Shown: positions 1-8,293 of the stretch, piece after piece | How positions within the stretch are numbered: position 1 is the first letter of the stretch | Layout of the letters: each line of letters opens with the position of its first letter | NCBI RefSeq assembly: GCF_000427625.1 | Contig: NZ_KE386569.1 | Coordinates: 3,942,313 to 4,006,312 of the forward strand | Direction of reading: 5' to 3' | Length of the DNA: 64,000 nt | DNA from: Methylobacter luteus IMV-B-3098 | GTDB taxonomy: Bacteria > Pseudomonadota > Gammaproteobacteria > Methylococcales > Methylomonadaceae | The notes under the pieces: model-generated | Told to the model about the DNA's origin: nothing | The model's input: the letters and a program-made list of their open reading frames with translations, nothing else | Database searches by the model: none | Program-made: the position numbers and the translations under genes

Positions 1-1334
1 CCTGTTTTGTCATTCAAGGCTACGGCAAAAAAACCGACTACACCGATGGCCGCGTACTGGATCTGGATGCCTCCTATGAAATCATCAAGGAAGCGGTTGA
101 ATCGGCGGGTGCGGAATGCGTGCGCGCCGATGAAATCGTCCATTCCGGTACCATTGATGTGCCGATGTACGAGCGCTTATTGAATGCCGATCTGGTGATT
201 GCCGACTTGTCCACCTATAACGTAAATGCGGCGTTTGAGTTGGGCGTTCGTTATGTCTTAAAGCCTTACAGCACGATCGTGCTGGCCGAAGAGCAATTTA
301 AAAATCCCTTCGATCTGGGGCATGTCGTAATTCGCCGTTACAAGCATCTGGGCGAGGAAGTTGGTTTCCAGGAGGCCAAACGCGTGATAAAGGAATTGAA
401 AACCGCGATCCAAACGCTTTTGAATGCGCCCGCCATCGACAGCCCCGTCTACACGTATCTGCCTCAATTGCAGCCGCCTCTGGTTCAGAAGGCGGCGGTT
501 GCCGCTGCGGTACCAACGTCTGCGGCGACTGGTCCGGCTGTATCGGCCGAGGTATCCGGCCTCGTGGGGGATGATAATCCCAGCGCCAAGCTCATGCTGG
601 ATGCCGCATTGGAAAAAATCAATGCCAGCGATTTCATGGCGGCGCGCGCCCTCTTGGAGGAGGTCAGAAAGCTCCGGCCGAAAGATTCTTTCATCCTGCA
701 GCAGTTGGCGTTGTCAATGTATAAGAGCGAACACCCTTCCGTACTTGAAGCACTGAAAAATGCCGTGCTCATACTGCATGAGCTGAAGCCTGAAACCTCC
801 AATGATCCGGAAACCATGGGCTTGTGGGGAGCAATTCATAAACGCATATGGGAGGAATGCGGCGATTCGCAAAGTTTAGATGAAAGCATCGCCGCTTACG
901 AACGAGGCTTCTATTTAAAACAGGATCATTACAACGGTATCAATCTGGCCTATCTGTTGAATTTGCGGTCCGTGGAAGCGCTAAAAACCGGAAACAAAGA
1001 CGAGGCTATCGCGGATTTCGTCATTGCCAACAGAGTCCGCCGGGAGGTCATCCGTTTCGCTACACCGTTAGTCGAGCGCCTGAAGAGAGAGGAGAGCGCA
1101 ACCCCTTCAGATGAAAATAGGAAAAACGAGGTGGAAATCAATCGCTACTGGGTGGTGGCATCGCTATGGGAAGCGGCAATCGGACTGGATGACGATAACG
1201 CGACGTCAACGTGGGAGGCGGAAGCCAAAGCCATGAACGTAGGCGAGTGGAGGCAAAAAACCCGTGAAGACCAGGGAGCAAGGCTGCGAGAGTTGCTTAC
1301 GACATACAAAGCGCTCGCCGGCAAGCAAAGCTGA
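1..1334 (+). CDS. TRAFs-binding-domain protein with N-terminal TIR/deoxyribosyltransferase-like domain (5' partial)
   Basis: The frame is open from base 3 to the window edge, so the true start lies upstream; the GTG at 120 is not the start. About 443 residues are visible. The N-terminal part contains VIQGYGKKTDY, then a segment with ADLVIADLSTYNVNAAFELG, the kind of alternating strand/helix pattern with a D-S-T-N-x-N motif seen in nucleoside-deoxyribosyltransferase/TIR-like Rossmannoid domains. A Pro/Ala-rich linker follows. The last roughly 250 residues match the helical repeats of the MAP3K TRAFs-binding family (DUF4071 type), with motifs resembling DPETMGLWGAIHKRIW and HYNGINLAYLL. In bacteria this family is known from predicted NTP-dependent conflict and signalling systems. 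It faces the STAND operon tail-to-tail (133 bp between stops), so it is not co-transcribed with it. Function as an immune sensor or effector is inference. Confidence 0.72.
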   Translation, partial: CFVIQGYGKKTDYTDGRVLDLDASYEIIKEAVESAGAECVRADEIVHSGTIDVPMYERLLNADLVIADLSTYNVNAAFELGVRYVLKPYSTIVLAEEQFKNPFDLGHVVIRRYKHLGEEVGFQEAKRVIKELKTAIQTLLNAPAIDSPVYTYLPQLQPPLVQKAAVAAAVPTSAATGPAVSAEVSGLVGDDNPSAKLMLDAALEKINASDFMAARALLEEVRKLRPKDSFILQQLALSMYKSEHPSVLEALKNAVLILHELKPETSNDPETMGLWGAIHKRIWEECGDSQSLDESIAAYERGFYLKQDHYNGINLAYLLNLRSVEALKTGNKDEAIADFVIANRVRREVIRFATPLVERLKREESATPSDENRKNEVEINRYWVVASLWEAAIGLDDDNATSTWEAEAKAMNVGEWRQKTREDQGARLRELLTTYKALAGKQS

Positions 1335-1467
1335 ATCCAGCGGGCGCCAGATCAAGTTCTACTTCAAGGGCAAGCGGACTTGGCAGATTTCATAACGAGT
1401 AAGTTTAAATAATTAAATGAAGAAGAGCGTCATTATCAATATCGCCGGACAATAAAAATTGAAATTT

Positions 1468-4400
1468 TTAGCGCGTTTTTACGTCCAGTGCTGGGGTTAA
1501 CGGCCGATTAGAAACGGTCGGCGAGCGTAACAGCGGATGGCCGGGGAACTCCTGTTTCATCTGGTCACGATGGCCAGCGGCGATTTGTTGCTGGATGTAT
1601 TCCGGAACGGTTAGTTTTGAAAACGGCGAGACGGTGCGTGTCCAGGGATCGGATAGAAACCAATGGATGAAGGATTCCGCCGTGGGCTCACCCAAAGGCG
1701 CATCTGCTGTTTGCCGACGCAGCCTGTCTAGTTGCACTTTTTGATCTTTCAGTGTTTCAACTGCGCCGAGTTCATTGAGCCTGTTACCGGCTATCGTCTC
1801 CGCCAGCGGCGCCAGCAGATGTTGATTATCCGAAATCATCGGCGGTACTTCCCACAGCCGCGCGGTTTTATCCGCCGAGGCGGTCACTACCTGTCTGCCG
1901 TCGGGACTGAACCGGGCCGACAAGACTCGGCCTCGGTGCATCATCGTTACTCCCAAAGGCTTGCCGGTCCGGGCATCCCATAACCGCACAGTACCGTCTT
2001 CTGAAGCGGTCACTACCTGCGTGTCGTCACGGTTGAACTGGGCCGACGAGACACGCCCTTGATGAGTCATCGGCTCGCCAATCTTCCGGCCGGTCCGGGC
2101 ATCCCATAGCCGTGCGGTGTTGTCCGCTGAGGCGGTCACTACGAGCGTGCCGTCGCGGTTGAACTGGGCCGACAAGACACGCCCTTGATGAGTCATCGGC
2201 TCGGCTTTGGGCAGGGGCTTGCCGGTCCGGGCATCCCACAGTCGTGCGGTATTGTCCGCCGAGGCAGTCACTACGCGTGTGTTATCGAGGCTGAACCGGG
2301 CCGACAAGACAGCATCTTCATGAGTCATCGGCTCGCCAATCTTCCGGCCGGTCCGGGCATCCCACAGCCGTGCAGTCTTGTCCCATGATGCGGTTACTAC
2401 GCGTGCGCTATCAGAACTGAACTGAGTCGACAAGACACGATCCTTATGCACCATTACTTCGGCCTTAGCCAGGAGGTTACCGGTTTCGGCATCCCACAGT
2501 CGTGCTTTATTGTCTGCACTGCCCGAGACAATGCGGCCGCCATCCGGGCTGAAGGCAACACTCAAAACTCCTGAGTCATGGCTCCCCAGCTCATCCGATT
2601 TGCCGGTATTGGCGTCCCACAGGCGCAGGGTCTTGTCCCAACTGCCGGAGACAATGCGGCCGTCATCCGGGCTGAAGGCAACGCAGGTAACCTCGGCCCC
2701 ATGGCCTCTCAGCGGCTGGCCTGGCTGGCCGGTTTGGGCATCCCACAGTTGCAAGGTATTGTCGTCTGAAGCAGTTAACACGAATGTACCGCTGGGGCTG
2801 AACTGTGCCGGCAAGGCTCGACCTTGATGCGTCATCGTTTTACCTAAATGCCCGATCCTGGTATCCGACAAACGGGCAGTGTTATCGTCTGAGGCAGTCA
2901 GTACATAAGCGCCGTCGGGACTGAACTGGGCTGATGAGACACGACCTTGATGAGTTATCGCTTCGCCGAGGGACTTGCCGGTCCGGGCATCCCACAATCG
3001 AGCGCTGCTGTCCGCTGAGGCAGTCACCACGCGCATGCCGTCGAGGCTGAACTGGGCTGACAAGACAGCATCTTGATGCGTCATCGGCTCAGCGTTGGGA
3101 AGGGAGGCGCCGGTTTGGGCATTCCACAGCCTCGCTGTGCTGTCCGCTGAGGCAGTCACCACGCGCGTGCCGTCGGGACTGAACCGGGCTGACAAGACAT
3201 GGTCTTTGTGTTCCATTACTTTGGCCTCAGCCAGAGGCGTACCAGTCCGGGCATTCCATAACCTTGCCGTGCCATCATTTGAGGCAGTCAGCAAGCGCGC
3301 GCCGTCGGGACTGAACTGGACGGATCGGACAGCCGATTTATGTGACATTGGCCTACCGATCGAGTGACCGGTCTGAGCACTCCACAGTCGTGCCTTAGAA
3401 TCCCATGATGAAGTTGCTATGCGTGTGCCGTCAGGACTGAAGGCAATACTGCTGATCCCTTTCTCATGGCGCTCCAATGAATTCGGCGGCTTGTCAACAA
3501 TTGGCTGATCAGTCTGGATATTCCACAGGTGCAGGATGCCATCCCGACTGCCAGAGGCGAGGCGGGTGCCGTCCGGGCTGAAGGCGACACTGGTAATCCC
3601 TTTCTCATGCGTCTGCAATCGCTGACCGGTCCGGGCATCCCACAGACGCAAAGCGCCGTCATATGAGACAGTCGCCACGCGTGTGTCGTCGGGGCTGAAC
3701 TGGGCAGATCGGACAGCCGCGTCATGCGGCATCGGCTCGGTCTTGGGCAGGGGCTTGCCGGTCTGGGCATCCCATAGCCGTGCCGTGCCATCATTTGAAG
3801 CGGTTACCACGTGCGTGCCGTCGCGACTGAAGGATGCATCGTGTACAGTAGCCTTATGATCAAATATCGCCACAGGCAGAAACCAGCTTCTCTGTTGCAA
3901 GAGATTGACCAGTAGACTGCGGCTGGGCACCCATTCGGGATTGATCTGTATTGAGTAGGCAAGATGGGCCAGTGCATCAGGCATGTTGTTGTTATTATGA
4001 TAATGCTGCTGCGCTTCGCGAAAGTTGGCCTCGGCCAGGGCGTGTTGCGTTTTATTGTGGGCTTTATCGTCACTCCATTTGGCCCATAAGAGAAAAGCAA
4101 AAAGTGAGGCAAGAATCACTACCGCTACCCTAAACCTCCCAACTCTGCGTTCGATGCGTAATGCCTTCCTGGCCGCTTGTTCTTTTTGCTCCGCTTCACG
4201 TTTCTCCTGTTCCGCCTGTCTTTGTTTTTCCAGGATCTGACGCTGGTCACGGCCCTTGCGAACCACGCCGGTCAGCACATCGTGAATCAGTTCAATACGT
4301 TTATTGCCATTTCGCTCCTCCAGTCGCAGCACCCGGCGCTGCACCAGTTGTGCCAGGGCTTCCGCAGTAATGCCGGGCATTCCCACGGTGTTATCATAGG

Positions 4401-5490
4401 CTTCGCTGTCACGGAAGCCGGAGACAGTGATCAGTTTGTCCTCGATGAATCGACGTAACTCAGGCGATTGATCTTTCAGGCTGCGTTCGTAGAAATTTTC
4501 CAGAATCTGTTCGCGGTCGCTGGCGGCAACCCGTGCATCGATCTGGATGTCTCTGTTTGCGATGCGCCGTTCGTTGAGTTCACGGCAGACCAGGCTCAAC
4601 AGCGCCGGCTCAATACATAATGCCGATAATTCCCGCCGCGCTTCGTTTGGTTCCCCTGCGACCAGGCGCACGATAGTTTCCGCGACACTACGCTCCATCA
4701 GGCGACCTTGGGTCTGGTCCGCCACTTCCAGGGCGCGTTCTCCATTCATGGAGCAAAGCCGCATACGGTTGTGTATCAACGAGGGCATCGATTCGCGCAA
4801 CTCTTCCAGATCGGCGAGATAATCTTCGCGGAGGCTGAAAATCAGTTTGTAGGGATGATGGCTAACGTTGAAGTTTTTTGATTCGTCCGGATTGGCATTT
4901 AAACGGGCTTTCACACTGCCAGGACAATGGCCTTTGACCAGATCGGCAAGCTCCTCCGTGATGAATTTCCTGAGATCAGAGTCTCGCTTCAGGTCTTTGC
5001 GGCCCAGGGTGAAGATTTCTTCGAACTGATCGAAACAAAGCAAGGGGACCATAAGGTGGTTACGGGCATCCCAGAATTCCGCGTCCTTGCGATGAAAATA
5101 TTCCCACAGGGTTTCGTTTTCATTATGCTGCGGCGCTTCAATGATTTTTTCCTGAACCTGCCGGGCCATGGCTGCAAACACCTGTTCTCTGAAACTTGCC
5201 GAGGTCTCTCCAAAATCCAGGCGAATGGGGACCGGGAGTATATTATTCTGGCGTAACCGGGGGAAGAGACCGGCTTGTAACAGCGAGCTTTTGCCCAGCC
5301 CGGAAACGCCAAACAAAACCGTAAGGCGTTCGCGGCCGACGAGATCGTGCAGTTGTTTGATATCGGGTTCCCGGCCTTTGAAGAAATGTTCGTCCTGCTC
5401 TCTGAACGAGGCCAGCCCCGGCCATGGGCGCTCGTCGTCGACGATGATTTGTTCCGATTCCGGTAATAAGTGGGCGGACTTTGTGTTCAT
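1468..5490 (-). CDS. nSTAND1-type NTPase with 16 C-terminal WD40 repeats
   Basis: A protein of 1340 residues. Residues about 20-330 form a STAND NTPase: PWPGLASFREQDEHFFKGRE is the usual entry motif of the nSTAND1 group, GVSGLGKSS is Walker A and LLCFDQFEEIF is Walker B. A Lys/Glu/Gln-rich helix (about 415-445) and one transmembrane segment (VAVVILASLFAFLLWA) follow, then sixteen WD40 units, most ending ARLWDARTG, and a tail of about 130 residues. STAND proteins bind a trigger through their repeats and oligomerise on NTP binding to activate an effector. The start ATG overlaps the stop of the upstream SIR2-TIR gene in an ATGA tetranucleotide (5487-5490), which implies translational coupling. 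The repeats are unusually alike, also at DNA level. The exact ligand cannot be read from the sequence. Confidence 0.85.
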   Translation of the reverse strand: MNTKSAHLLPESEQIIVDDERPWPGLASFREQDEHFFKGREPDIKQLHDLVGRERLTVLFGVSGLGKSSLLQAGLFPRLRQNNILPVPIRLDFGETSASFREQVFAAMARQVQEKIIEAPQHNENETLWEYFHRKDAEFWDARNHLMVPLLCFDQFEEIFTLGRKDLKRDSDLRKFITEELADLVKGHCPGSVKARLNANPDESKNFNVSHHPYKLIFSLREDYLADLEELRESMPSLIHNRMRLCSMNGERALEVADQTQGRLMERSVAETIVRLVAGEPNEARRELSALCIEPALLSLVCRELNERRIANRDIQIDARVAASDREQILENFYERSLKDQSPELRRFIEDKLITVSGFRDSEAYDNTVGMPGITAEALAQLVQRRVLRLEERNGNKRIELIHDVLTGVVRKGRDQRQILEKQRQAEQEKREAEQKEQAARKALRIERRVGRFRVAVVILASLFAFLLWAKWSDDKAHNKTQHALAEANFREAQQHYHNNNNMPDALAHLAYSIQINPEWVPSRSLLVNLLQQRSWFLPVAIFDHKATVHDASFSRDGTHVVTASNDGTARLWDAQTGKPLPKTEPMPHDAAVRSAQFSPDDTRVATVSYDGALRLWDARTGQRLQTHEKGITSVAFSPDGTRLASGSRDGILHLWNIQTDQPIVDKPPNSLERHEKGISSIAFSPDGTRIATSSWDSKARLWSAQTGHSIGRPMSHKSAVRSVQFSPDGARLLTASNDGTARLWNARTGTPLAEAKVMEHKDHVLSARFSPDGTRVVTASADSTARLWNAQTGASLPNAEPMTHQDAVLSAQFSLDGMRVVTASADSSARLWDARTGKSLGEAITHQGRVSSAQFSPDGAYVLTASDDNTARLSDTRIGHLGKTMTHQGRALPAQFSPSGTFVLTASDDNTLQLWDAQTGQPGQPLRGHGAEVTCVAFSPDDGRIVSGSWDKTLRLWDANTGKSDELGSHDSGVLSVAFSPDGGRIVSGSADNKARLWDAETGNLLAKAEVMVHKDRVLSTQFSSDSARVVTASWDKTARLWDARTGRKIGEPMTHEDAVLSARFSLDNTRVVTASADNTARLWDARTGKPLPKAEPMTHQGRVLSAQFNRDGTLVVTASADNTARLWDARTGRKIGEPMTHQGRVSSAQFNRDDTQVVTASEDGTVRLWDARTGKPLGVTMMHRGRVLSARFSPDGRQVVTASADKTARLWEVPPMISDNQHLLAPLAETIAGNRLNELGAVETLKDQKVQLDRLRRQTADAPLGEPTAESFIHWFLSDPWTRTVSPFSKLTVPEYIQQQIAAGHRDQMKQEFPGHPLLRSPTVSNRPLTPALDVKTR

Positions 5491-6851
5491 ATCTGTTGAG
5501 AAAGGGCTCTTTGGTAATCTCGATAGAGGCCTTTGATTTCGTTTACAAACGCCTCATGAATCCGGCCGTCCTGTATGCTTTCCCAGTGCAGTTTGCGAAA
5601 CTTCTTCGGCACGGCGGATTCATCGGGTGGGGTATCATCGATGACCACGGGAATGATGAAGCGCCAATCATCGGGAAAGCGTAGAGCCATCTCTTGAGCA
5701 TAATTCCATTCAATGCGGAAAAAACGGGGCTCTCCTGTCAGGGTATTCCGGGAAATGATGGGAATAAACACCGAACACCGCTCGATATTGGATTTAATCC
5801 TGGCTTCAAAGTCATCTCCGGGGCGTAAATCCTCACGGTTTTTATCGAACCAAACATCGATCCCGACCTGCTCGAGAGCATCTCGAATTAAAATAACGGC
5901 AGGCCGGTCCTTGCTGGCATAGCTCAGGAAAACGGCGCCTTTCGGTATTTCAGGCGGGGGAGGTGGTACCGGAATGGGTTCGCCAGGAGGATATTTTTCC
6001 ATCCAGCGCCGGTGCAATTCGTTGACAAACTCAATCGATGTCATTGGAAATACTTTGGTCCGGCAGCTGAAATGCTGAAGGAATACCGCCAGACTGGCGT
6101 CATTCTGTAACTGGTCGCCGGCCAGATAATCCGTTTTACCGCTGGCAACAACCAGGCGCTCCTTCTTGACAATACGCACGAAGAAACGCCCTAGCCAATC
6201 GCATAATGGACAGCCGATAACCATGAGATTCTGCTTGACCAGGATATCGAACAGCCGTTCCGGCCGGGATGTTCTGGACTGCAGGGCGTACATGAATTCC
6301 AGCACGTCTTCGTCAGTGACGACATAGCAGTTTGGGACCGCTGTCAGCTTTCCGAACAAATGAAATACTGTAATTTTATCCAGCGGCTCTTGTGCTGGCG
6401 GCAGATCGTTATCCGACCCGGGTGAGAATGCCAGCACCTGAGTTTTGTCCTGTCCGCCATAACGGACCTGGTTGAGCGCATGAGCAAGCAATGGATCGAA
6501 GCTCGTGGTCACAAATAACTTGAGCGATCTGATTTCGGCGAGCTTGACCAGCGCTTCCGGAAGGTTGACTTTCGATAGTGGCGGCATTGCAAGTTTGAGC
6601 TCCGGATAAATGTCATCCCTCTGTCCGCCTTGGGCGAGATAGCGGCAAGCGATGGCATTCAAGGTATCATCAGGCTCAGCGCTGATTTGCAGCCGATTGG
6701 CAAGCTGCTCCGCGAGATAGGAATAAAGCAGCTTCATTTCGCCGTCGATACCGAGCATCAACAGCTCCGGACCGATCACCGGAATAACGCACCCCTCTTC
6801 AATAAAAGTCAGGAGTTGTCTCCAAAGTCGTTCGGTATCGTTATTGGCCAT
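5487..6851 (-). CDS. SIR2-like / TIR two-domain protein, predicted NAD-dependent effector or adaptor
   Basis: A protein of 454 residues from the ATG at 6851, which has GAGG six bases upstream; a GTG at 6863 is an alternative. The N-terminal 280 residues show the spacing of a SIR2-like (SIR2_2) fold: CVIPVIGPELLML where the nucleotide-binding GAG loop should be, TTSFDPLLAHAL in place of the usual TTNYD, then VFHLFG and VIGCPLCDWLGRFF. A Pro-rich hinge (VPPPPPEIP) leads to a C-terminal TIR domain: GAVFLSYASKDRPAV, DVWFDKNREDLRPGDD, and FRIEWNYAQEMAL holding the expected catalytic glutamate. TIR and SIR2 domains of bacterial defence systems consume NAD+. The SIR2 half looks degenerate and the TIR half intact. 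First gene of an operon with the STAND-WD40 protein. Confidence 0.8.
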   Translation of the reverse strand: MANNDTERLWRQLLTFIEEGCVIPVIGPELLMLGIDGEMKLLYSYLAEQLANRLQISAEPDDTLNAIACRYLAQGGQRDDIYPELKLAMPPLSKVNLPEALVKLAEIRSLKLFVTTSFDPLLAHALNQVRYGGQDKTQVLAFSPGSDNDLPPAQEPLDKITVFHLFGKLTAVPNCYVVTDEDVLEFMYALQSRTSRPERLFDILVKQNLMVIGCPLCDWLGRFFVRIVKKERLVVASGKTDYLAGDQLQNDASLAVFLQHFSCRTKVFPMTSIEFVNELHRRWMEKYPPGEPIPVPPPPPEIPKGAVFLSYASKDRPAVILIRDALEQVGIDVWFDKNREDLRPGDDFEARIKSNIERCSVFIPIISRNTLTGEPRFFRIEWNYAQEMALRFPDDWRFIIPVVIDDTPPDESAVPKKFRKLHWESIQDGRIHEAFVNEIKGLYRDYQRALSQQI

Positions 6852-7267
6852 ATCCAGCCTCACGTCGAGTATGTTGATGGAAAAGAAGTTCTCTACAACT
6901 TTTCAACCTCTTTTTTTGAATAAACCTCAGGCAACAGTGTTGCTACGTCTTGCGAGCATCAATTTCGGCGTTAGACAGTTATGGTTTTAATTTTGTCAAT
7001 AAATTTCGATCTTTATCTCGCTTGGCGCTGCTGAAACGCAGATTGCGACTACGAGCGGGGCAATAAAATCATGAGTTCGGGCAGTTTTTAGTCGGGTTTA
7101 CTGCGACAAGGCGGATTGTTAAAGCGAATCCGCCTTGTGGGTTACGGGTTGCGCCGCTTTCGGTAACAGAAAATCAAGCGCTGTGGTACTCGGAAGCAGC
7201 AAGCGGAATAAATAGCTGGCCGCGCGTGGACTTAAAACGCGCCATGTCACGATCCATTGTTCACTTT
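6852..7267. other. Intergenic region between the SIR2-TIR operon and the pilin operon
   Basis: About 410 bp, A+T-rich near the SIR2-TIR start. It should hold the promoter of the SIR2-TIR/STAND operon, but I cannot place boxes with confidence. It contains the inverted repeat listed at 7107-7137. No open frame with a convincing start was seen. Confidence 0.5.
7107..7137. repeat. Perfect 11-bp inverted repeat (hairpin) downstream of pilV
   Basis: The arms CAAGGCGGATT (7107-7117) and AATCCGCCTTG (7127-7137) are exact reverse complements around a 9-base loop. The hairpin lies 130 bp past the stop of the minor-pilin operon. There is no T-run on either side, so a rho-independent terminator is only a weak possibility; a REP-like element is equally likely. 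Confidence 0.5.
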
Positions 7268-8281
7268 TTAGGAAACATATTGATAATTGCCGCTTTTTTG
7301 ATAAATACACATCACGGTACTAGCAGAGCTATTTATATTGCCGTCAGAAGCAATTATCTTAATGCACTGCGTGTTTTTATGTCCGGGATCACTAGGGGCA
7401 TAACTTGTCGAATCGCTGGCCTCAACGAAGTCTGTTGGGTCACAACTGGTTAGGCTATTTTTATTAGAGGTCGTGCAGCTATAAATTTTATACTCCGTTG
7501 CGCCCGCGATGGGGGGCCAGGTAATGGTTTTGGGGTCAGTCCCTGTCCAGGCTGTAATCGGTTTCGCGTCGCCACCTACAAAAATTGGTATAGTACCACC
7601 TGTACCACCTGTACCACCTGTACCACCTGTACCACCTGTACCACCTGTACCACCTGTACCACCTGTACTACCTGTACCGCCTGTACCGCCTGTACCGCCT
7701 GTACCGCCTGTACCGCCTGTACCGCCTGTATCGCCTGTGCCACCTGTATCGCCTGTGCCACCTGTGCCACCTGTGCCACCTGTGCCACCTGTGCCACCTG
7801 TGCCACCTGTACCACCTGTACCACCTGTACCACCTGTACCACCTGGGGTCGCCGCCAGCAGCAGCACGCCGGATTTCACCGGATCGGCCTCGGCGATGTA
7901 CGAGGTAAGCTGTACCTTCTGCTCCACGCCTTTCGGGTCTGTCCATGTCACCTTGACGTTAATTTGCTTGCAATTGACCGAGTTTTCGCAGTCCGAGATT
8001 TCCCATGCGCGGATAAAGGTGCTGTTGGCGCCGGTGGCGGTATCGCCATCCTCATCCACCAGGTCTGCGTAAACATCTTGATTGGCAAAGGTACGCAAGT
8101 CTTCGATTTTTTCCTGCGCCAAATTCAAGGCATGGGTTTTCATGCGGCTATCGGCGCTGTTGATCAGGGTAATGCCTTGCAATTTGGCCATCCCCAGCAT
8201 CGCCACGGCCACGACCAGTGCAGAGATCAATGCTTCCAAAAGAGTAAAGCCTCTCTGAGAGGCATGCAGCAAGTTGTTCAT
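7268..8281 (-). CDS. pilV: Type IV pilus minor pilin PilV-like protein with (Gly-Gly-Thr)28 insert
   Basis: A protein of 337 residues from the ATG at 8281, which has AAGGA eight bases upstream; the ATG at 8287 sits too close to that site. RGFTLLEALISALVVAV is a class III signal peptide with the prepilin peptidase site G|FTLLE and the usual PilV methionine-rich continuation. After about 140 residues of PilV-type domain comes a run of 28 Gly-X-Thr triplets (mostly GGT, with two GDT and one GST), then about 105 residues resembling a fibronectin-III-like domain (WPPIAGATEYKIYSC). Minor pilins prime pilus assembly at the inner membrane and may sit at the tip. It is the last gene of fimT-pilW-pilX-pilV. 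The Gly-rich run probably acts as a flexible spacer that displays the C-terminal domain. Confidence 0.85.
   Translation of the reverse strand: MNNLLHASQRGFTLLEALISALVVAVAMLGMAKLQGITLINSADSRMKTHALNLAQEKIEDLRTFANQDVYADLVDEDGDTATGANSTFIRAWEISDCENSVNCKQINVKVTWTDPKGVEQKVQLTSYIAEADPVKSGVLLLAATPGGTGGTGGTGGTGGTGGTGGTGGTGGTGGTGDTGGTGDTGGTGGTGGTGGTGGTGGTGSTGGTGGTGGTGGTGGTGGTGGTGGTIPIFVGGDAKPITAWTGTDPKTITWPPIAGATEYKIYSCTTSNKNSLTSCDPTDFVEASDSTSYAPSDPGHKNTQCIKIIASDGNINSSASTVMCIYQKSGNYQYVS
7594..7845. repeat. 9-bp minisatellite, 28 units, inside pilV
   Basis: Twenty-eight tandem units of consensus ACCACCTGT (plus strand) with variants ACCGCCTGT, GCCACCTGT, and a few ATCGCCTGT and ACTACCTGT. On the coding strand they give Gly-Gly/Asp/Ser-Thr. 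Variants are clustered in blocks, which points to slippage or unequal exchange. The unit has no stop in any frame, which explains the overlapping open frames seen here. Confidence 0.95.
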
Positions 8282-8293
8282 TATCATTTTCCT

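Noticed and set aside
7594-7845. Possible CRISPR or other spaced-repeat array
   Set aside because: The units are 9 bp and directly adjacent, with no spacers; it is a coding minisatellite.
7509-8072. Plus-strand Pro-Pro-Val repeat protein across the pilV minisatellite
   Set aside because: It is the antisense of pilV; the 9-bp unit has no stop in any frame, so all frames stay open.
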